From Acidobacteria bacterium RIFCSPHIGHO2_01_FULL_67_28 (GTDB lineage: Bacteria; Acidobacteriota; Terriglobia; Acidiferrales; 2-02-FULL-67-57), in NCBI GenBank assembly GCA_001766965.1, contig MEKM01000138.1, positions 4,214 through 11,851 of the forward strand: a stretch of DNA of 7,638 nucleotides, written 5' to 3'. The notes below the pieces were generated by a model. That model saw only the letters and a list, made by a program, of their open reading frames with translations, was not told where the DNA came from and made no database searches. Positions 4,400 through 7,638 of this stretch are shown here, piece by piece; the first letter of the stretch is position 1, and every line of letters starts with the position of its first letter. The translations under genes were made by a program, and so were the position numbers.

Positions 4400-6304
4400 G
4401 TGAAGAAAGCGACACGCCGCGGCTTGTACTTCGGGGCGGCCGCCCTGCTGCTGGCGGCCCTCGCCCTGCCCGGCCGCGCCCAGGAGCAGGAGAAGTCGGT
4501 CAACCTGACGGGTGTGTTCACTACCGGCTTCTACTCGGCCCAGAATCAAAACGGCCGCGAGGCTAACCTCGCGACTGTCCCTGCCATCGTCAACCTGGAC
4601 CTGTTCGGTTTCATCGGCAACCCCGGCTTCATCAGCTATCGCCTGCAGCCGCAGTTGAGCGCGGGTTCGCAAGCCCCGGAGGCGGGCTTCTTGAGCGGCA
4701 ACGGAGTCACGCTTAGCGCGACCTTTCTCGGCCGGCGCAGTTTCCCCCTGACGCTTACCTACTCCAATGTGCAGCGCGAACAGGTCAGCTACGGCAGCCT
4801 GACCCGCATCTCCGGCCTGCGCTCGGTCAGTCACGACCGCAGCTTCGGGCTGAACTGGCAGGTGCGCGCGCCCGACTGGCCGCAGCTTTCCTTTGACCTC
4901 AACACCGCCAGCAATGCCCTGGAGCCCGAAGACCCCATCATCCCCGACTACAGCTCCCGCAGCCGTCGCTACGGCTTCGGCCTCCATGACCGCCGCTGGG
5001 GCTGGACGCTGGACAGCAGCGCCCACTGGGACCGTTTCTCTTCGGATTTCGCCAACCCGCTGGAACCCGACCTCATCACCACCACGCTCGACCGCGACTC
5101 GTCTCACTATCAATTCACGGCGCAACGGCCGCTCTGGAGCCGCAGCCAATTGGTGCTCACCGGCGGCCTGCTCGACAGCCAAAACACCTTCAACGACCGC
5201 CCCTTCAACCAGGAAGTGCGCTACGCCAACGCGCTGCTCACTTTCGGGTGGGGCGAGCGCTGGCGGGGCGGCTTCCGGACCGGCTACAGCTCGAACCTGC
5301 TGGGCACGGAAATCCAGGAGGCGCTGGGTCAACTGGTGGGCTCGGGAGGTTCTGGGGGACCGAACCCCGGGGCGCTGGTTTTTGTTCCCTTCCAAACCCG
5401 GGTGTCCAGCCTCTCGGTGGGGGGCGACCTCCACTACCAGGCCCACCGCGACTGGAGCTTCTTCGGCGGCGTCAGCCAGAACAACGTCAGCACCCCCGAC
5501 GGCACGGTGGCCGCCGCCGAAGCCGACTACTTGAACACCACTGGTGGCGCAAACTTCCACCGGACTTTCTCCTGGGCCACGCTCAACGGCCAGTACAGCC
5601 TCAACCTCGGCCGGCTCAACTACGCCAACATTCCCAACAGCCGCCTGCTCGGCCACAGCTTCTCCTTGATGGCCCAGCGCGGATCGGTCGACCGACTGGA
5701 GCTGACAGCGTCCCTCCAGGCCTCTAACCAGCGCGTTGATCAACTCCACGCGCTGCGCAGCGACCAGCAGTCAGCGGAGTTTTCTGTGGGGCGGCGCGTG
5801 GCGAGCCTGGTGCTCCGCGGGGGTGCCGGGATGCAGCGGAGCTCGTTCCGGGACGGCGGGGTCGACTACTCGGCCGACGGGTTGAGCTTCCGCGCCAGCG
5901 TCGAGCATCCGCGCGTGCAGTTCCGCTACTCCCGCAACGCCGTGGACGGCAACACCTTCCAACCCTTTTTCTTTGACCCCGCCAGCAGCGCCGGCTCCAG
6001 CGCCGTTCTCCTCGGCCTCCCCGTGCGCGTCATCCTTTCCACGCTGCGGACGCAAACACTGGGCCTGCACGCCACCCCCTGGCGGCGGCTGGAAGCGACC
6101 TGGAGCTGGACGACGAGCCGGCAGGAGTTCGACAGCCGTTTGAACAATGACTACGACCAGTTTGATTTGCGCCTCGGCTACCGCTTCCGCCTGCTGACCT
6201 TCGAGGCGGGCTACGCCCGCTACCAGCAGAGCTTCCTGACGTTGACCAGCTATGAGCGCCGCCGCCTTTACTTGCGGGTGTCGCGGCCCTTCCGGGTGTT
6301 CTAG
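4400..6304 (+). CDS. Outer-membrane beta-barrel protein, possible conduit porin
   Basis: This 634-residue protein begins with GTG at 4400, supported by GGAG at 4391-4394 and an immediate signal peptide (cleavage likely after GRA at residue 27). An in-frame GTG at 4349 would start inside the upstream stem-loop and add 17 residues unlike a signal peptide. The mature chain has no cysteine, is rich in alternating polar/aromatic beta strands with Tyr, Phe and Trp, and ends in RLYLRVSRPFRVF. A terminal phenylalanine preceded by alternating hydrophobic residues is the usual outer-membrane barrel insertion signal. A Gly-rich loop (GSGGSGG) lies near residue 315. No heme motif is present. I do not recognise it as MtrB/PioB or another named porin. 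Lying between two NHL-cytochrome modules, it probably anchors or passes extracellular cytochromes, as in porin-cytochrome systems; the function is inferred. Confidence 0.82.
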   Translation: MKKATRRGLYFGAAALLLAALALPGRAQEQEKSVNLTGVFTTGFYSAQNQNGREANLATVPAIVNLDLFGFIGNPGFISYRLQPQLSAGSQAPEAGFLSGNGVTLSATFLGRRSFPLTLTYSNVQREQVSYGSLTRISGLRSVSHDRSFGLNWQVRAPDWPQLSFDLNTASNALEPEDPIIPDYSSRSRRYGFGLHDRRWGWTLDSSAHWDRFSSDFANPLEPDLITTTLDRDSSHYQFTAQRPLWSRSQLVLTGGLLDSQNTFNDRPFNQEVRYANALLTFGWGERWRGGFRTGYSSNLLGTEIQEALGQLVGSGGSGGPNPGALVFVPFQTRVSSLSVGGDLHYQAHRDWSFFGGVSQNNVSTPDGTVAAAEADYLNTTGGANFHRTFSWATLNGQYSLNLGRLNYANIPNSRLLGHSFSLMAQRGSVDRLELTASLQASNQRVDQLHALRSDQQSAEFSVGRRVASLVLRGGAGMQRSSFRDGGVDYSADGLSFRASVEHPRVQFRYSRNAVDGNTFQPFFFDPASSAGSSAVLLGLPVRVILSTLRTQTLGLHATPWRRLEATWSWTTSRQEFDSRLNNDYDQFDLRLGYRFRLLTFEAGYARYQQSFLTLTSYERRRLYLRVSRPFRVF

Positions 6305-6306
6305 CC

Positions 6307-7335
6307 ATGCGGCGCCTCGCAACTGCGTGCGCTGTGCTGACCCTGGTCCTGCTGCCAGGGGTCACGGGCTGGCTGGCGGAGCCCGCCGACCGCGGCGCAG
6401 AACTCTCCTTGCCCGTGCACGGCACCATTGACTACCTGCGCAGCATCGACTCGGTGCGGGAGTTCAGCAAACCCAAGTCGGTCTGGAGCAAGATGCTCGA
6501 ATGGGTGGCGGGGCCGGCGGAGACCCCGTCCCTGTGGCGCCCCTATGCGGTTACGCAGGACAGCGAGGGGCGGCTGCTGGTCGCCGACCCCGGCGCGCGC
6601 GTCGTGCATATCTTCGAGGTCGAGCCTCGCAAGTACAGCTACCTGGGCGGCGGGCGCCGCGAACCGTTCCTTTCACCCGTGGGCGTGGCCGTGGACGGCC
6701 AGGACAACATCTACGTCAGCGACTCCGTCCGGGCGCGCCTTTACGTGTTCAACAAGAAGGGGAAATTCCTGCGGGCGCTGGGTGATCCGCGGCGCGGCAC
6801 CGAGTTTCTGCGCCCCACAGGGCTGGCTATTGACTCTGCCCGGCGGCTGATTTATCTCACCGATACCCTGCGCCACCAGGTGCTGGTGCTGGACCTTGGC
6901 GGCGCCGTGCTCCAAACCATCGGCCGCCGCGGCACCGGCCCGGGCGAATTCAACTATCCCACGGCGCTCACCTTGAGCCACGGCCAGCTCTACGTCGTGG
7001 ACGCCATGAACTTCCGCATCCAGGCGCTGACCCCCGACGGGCAGTTCGTGCGCAGCTTCGGGCAGCTCGGCAATCGCACCGGGACGATGAATCGCCCCAA
7101 GGGGATTGCCGCCGACAGCGACGGCCACCTCTATGTCGTGGACGCGCTGTTTGAAACCGTACAGGTCTTCGACCCTGAAGGCCGCCTGCTTTATTACTTC
7201 GGCGCGACCGGCCGCGGGCCGGGCGAGTTCGTGCTCCCCGCCGGCATCTACATCGGCCCGCGCGACACCATTTACGTCGCCGACTCCTACAACCGCCGCG
7301 TGCAGGTCTTCCGCTATCGGCGCGTGAGGCCCTAG
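6307..7335 (+). CDS. Exported six-bladed NHL-repeat beta-propeller (copy 2)
   Basis: This 342-residue protein has a signal peptide (MRRLATACAVLTLVLLPGVTG). An N-terminal segment containing DYLRSIDSVREF and a W..ML.WVAG element resembles the pre-propeller region of copy 1. Six NHL repeats follow at about 80-104, 125-158, 171-206, 218-252, 266-300 and 312-336; examples are GVAVDGQDNIYVSD and GIAADSDGHLYVVD. It starts two bases after the barrel stop codon with only a weak GGGTG upstream (6294-6298), so translational coupling to the barrel is likely. It ends directly against the next cytochrome gene. It is clearly paralogous to copy 1 in architecture, but the residues differ at many positions, so this is not a recent duplication. 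The likely role is as a partner of the adjacent small cytochrome or the barrel. It contains no heme site. Confidence 0.87.
   Translation: MRRLATACAVLTLVLLPGVTGWLAEPADRGAELSLPVHGTIDYLRSIDSVREFSKPKSVWSKMLEWVAGPAETPSLWRPYAVTQDSEGRLLVADPGARVVHIFEVEPRKYSYLGGGRREPFLSPVGVAVDGQDNIYVSDSVRARLYVFNKKGKFLRALGDPRRGTEFLRPTGLAIDSARRLIYLTDTLRHQVLVLDLGGAVLQTIGRRGTGPGEFNYPTALTLSHGQLYVVDAMNFRIQALTPDGQFVRSFGQLGNRTGTMNRPKGIAADSDGHLYVVDALFETVQVFDPEGRLLYYFGATGRGPGEFVLPAGIYIGPRDTIYVADSYNRRVQVFRYRRVRP
7326..7329 (+). promoter_or_regulatory. Ribosome binding site of the right-edge cytochrome
   Basis: GAGG lies inside the last codons of the second NHL gene, six bases upstream of the ATG at 7336. That ATG immediately follows the TAG stop, so the two genes have no intergenic bases and are probably translationally coupled. 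Confidence 0.55.
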
Positions 7336-7638
7336 ATGAACCCGGCGCGGCGTCGACTCCTCGGCCTCTTGGTAGGCACGCTCTGCCTGGTGGTTGGGCT
7401 CTTGTGGCCGAGCGGGACGAGCCGCGGCGCGGGGACGAAGTCGGATGTGGTCCTCTCCAAGCACAACCTCTCGGTGACCGGCCCCGGCCCGGTCACCTCG
7501 GCGGCGCAGGATGCCTGCATCTTCTGCCACACGCCGCACAGCAGCTACGCGGACGTGAAGCCGCTCTGGAACCATACCCTCTCGACGCAGACCTACACTA
7601 CCTACACCAGCTCTACCTACGACGCCGGAGCGGCCACG
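7336..7638 (+). CDS. Small exported multiheme cytochrome, truncated at right edge
   Basis: The first 101 codons are in the window and remain open to its end. Residues 1 to about 32 form a signal peptide (MNPARRRLLGLLVGTLCLVV and following). The first heme motif is CIFCH at 61-65, followed by TPH, PLWNH (76-80) and TYTTYTSSTYD. These align in order with CKSCH-APH, LLW and TFGTYDSPTMD of the tetraheme cytochrome at 3699, so both belong to one family. The SKHN segment at 41-44 parallels TVHD there and supplies a histidine close to the mature N-terminus. It directly follows the second NHL gene, repeating the NHL-then-cytochrome order seen upstream. The total number of hemes cannot be determined from this window; by family resemblance four or more are expected. 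Confidence 0.82.
   Translation, partial: MNPARRRLLGLLVGTLCLVVGLLWPSGTSRGAGTKSDVVLSKHNLSVTGPGPVTSAAQDACIFCHTPHSSYADVKPLWNHTLSTQTYTTYTSSTYDAGAAT

Noticed and set aside
4382..5749. Antisense open frame of 455 codons opposite the barrel gene
   Set aside because: The composition is Gln/Glu/Ala/Val/Arg-rich without domains, and the plus-strand frame has a signal peptide and a proper barrel C-terminus.
1..7638. Mobile elements, CRISPR array, tRNA or rRNA genes
   Set aside because: I saw no regular repeat-spacer array, transposase-like protein, terminal repeats or recognisable structural RNA in the window.

Overview
This is a GC-rich bacterial window packed with multiheme c-type cytochromes and their likely secretion and outer-membrane partners. 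I count 25 CxxCH heme-binding motifs: 4 in a minus-strand tetraheme protein, 16 in one plus-strand protein, 4 in a small tetraheme protein and 1 in a truncated gene at the right edge. Every gene starts with a recognisable signal peptide, so every product acts outside the cytoplasm. The Gram-negative character is clear from an outer-membrane beta-barrel with a C-terminal phenylalanine. GC content, the style of the cytochromes and the NHL propellers suggest Acidobacteriota, or less likely a Desulfuromonadota-like metal reducer. This placement is inference, since no phylogenetic marker is present.

Layout. On the minus strand, a c554-like tetraheme cytochrome (71-628) is followed after 11 bases by the start of another exported protein that runs off the left edge (1-59). 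A 471-base divergent intergenic region (629-1099) holds two good sigma-54 type -24/-12 elements facing outward and several inverted repeats between them. On the plus strand, one tightly packed operon runs from 1100 to beyond the window. Its order is a 16-heme cytochrome built from eight heme pairs, a six-bladed NHL propeller, a tetraheme cytochrome resembling the OmcE-like filament family, a cysteine-free outer-membrane beta-barrel, a second NHL propeller and a second cytochrome of the same family (truncated).

How they may work together. The simplest reading is an extracellular electron transfer locus. Periplasmic cytochromes (c554-like and 16-heme) would carry electrons to the outer membrane, the barrel would provide passage or anchoring, and the small tetraheme cytochromes would act at or beyond the cell surface, possibly as polymerising subunits. 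The two NHL propellers, each directly upstream of one small cytochrome, look like dedicated assembly, docking or secretion partners. The repeated NHL-then-cytochrome module on both sides of the barrel is the most distinctive feature. The predicted sigma-54 control of both divergent units and a strong stem-loop after the first small cytochrome suggest regulated expression with unequal stoichiometry. Electron direction and the terminal acceptor cannot be read from this sequence.
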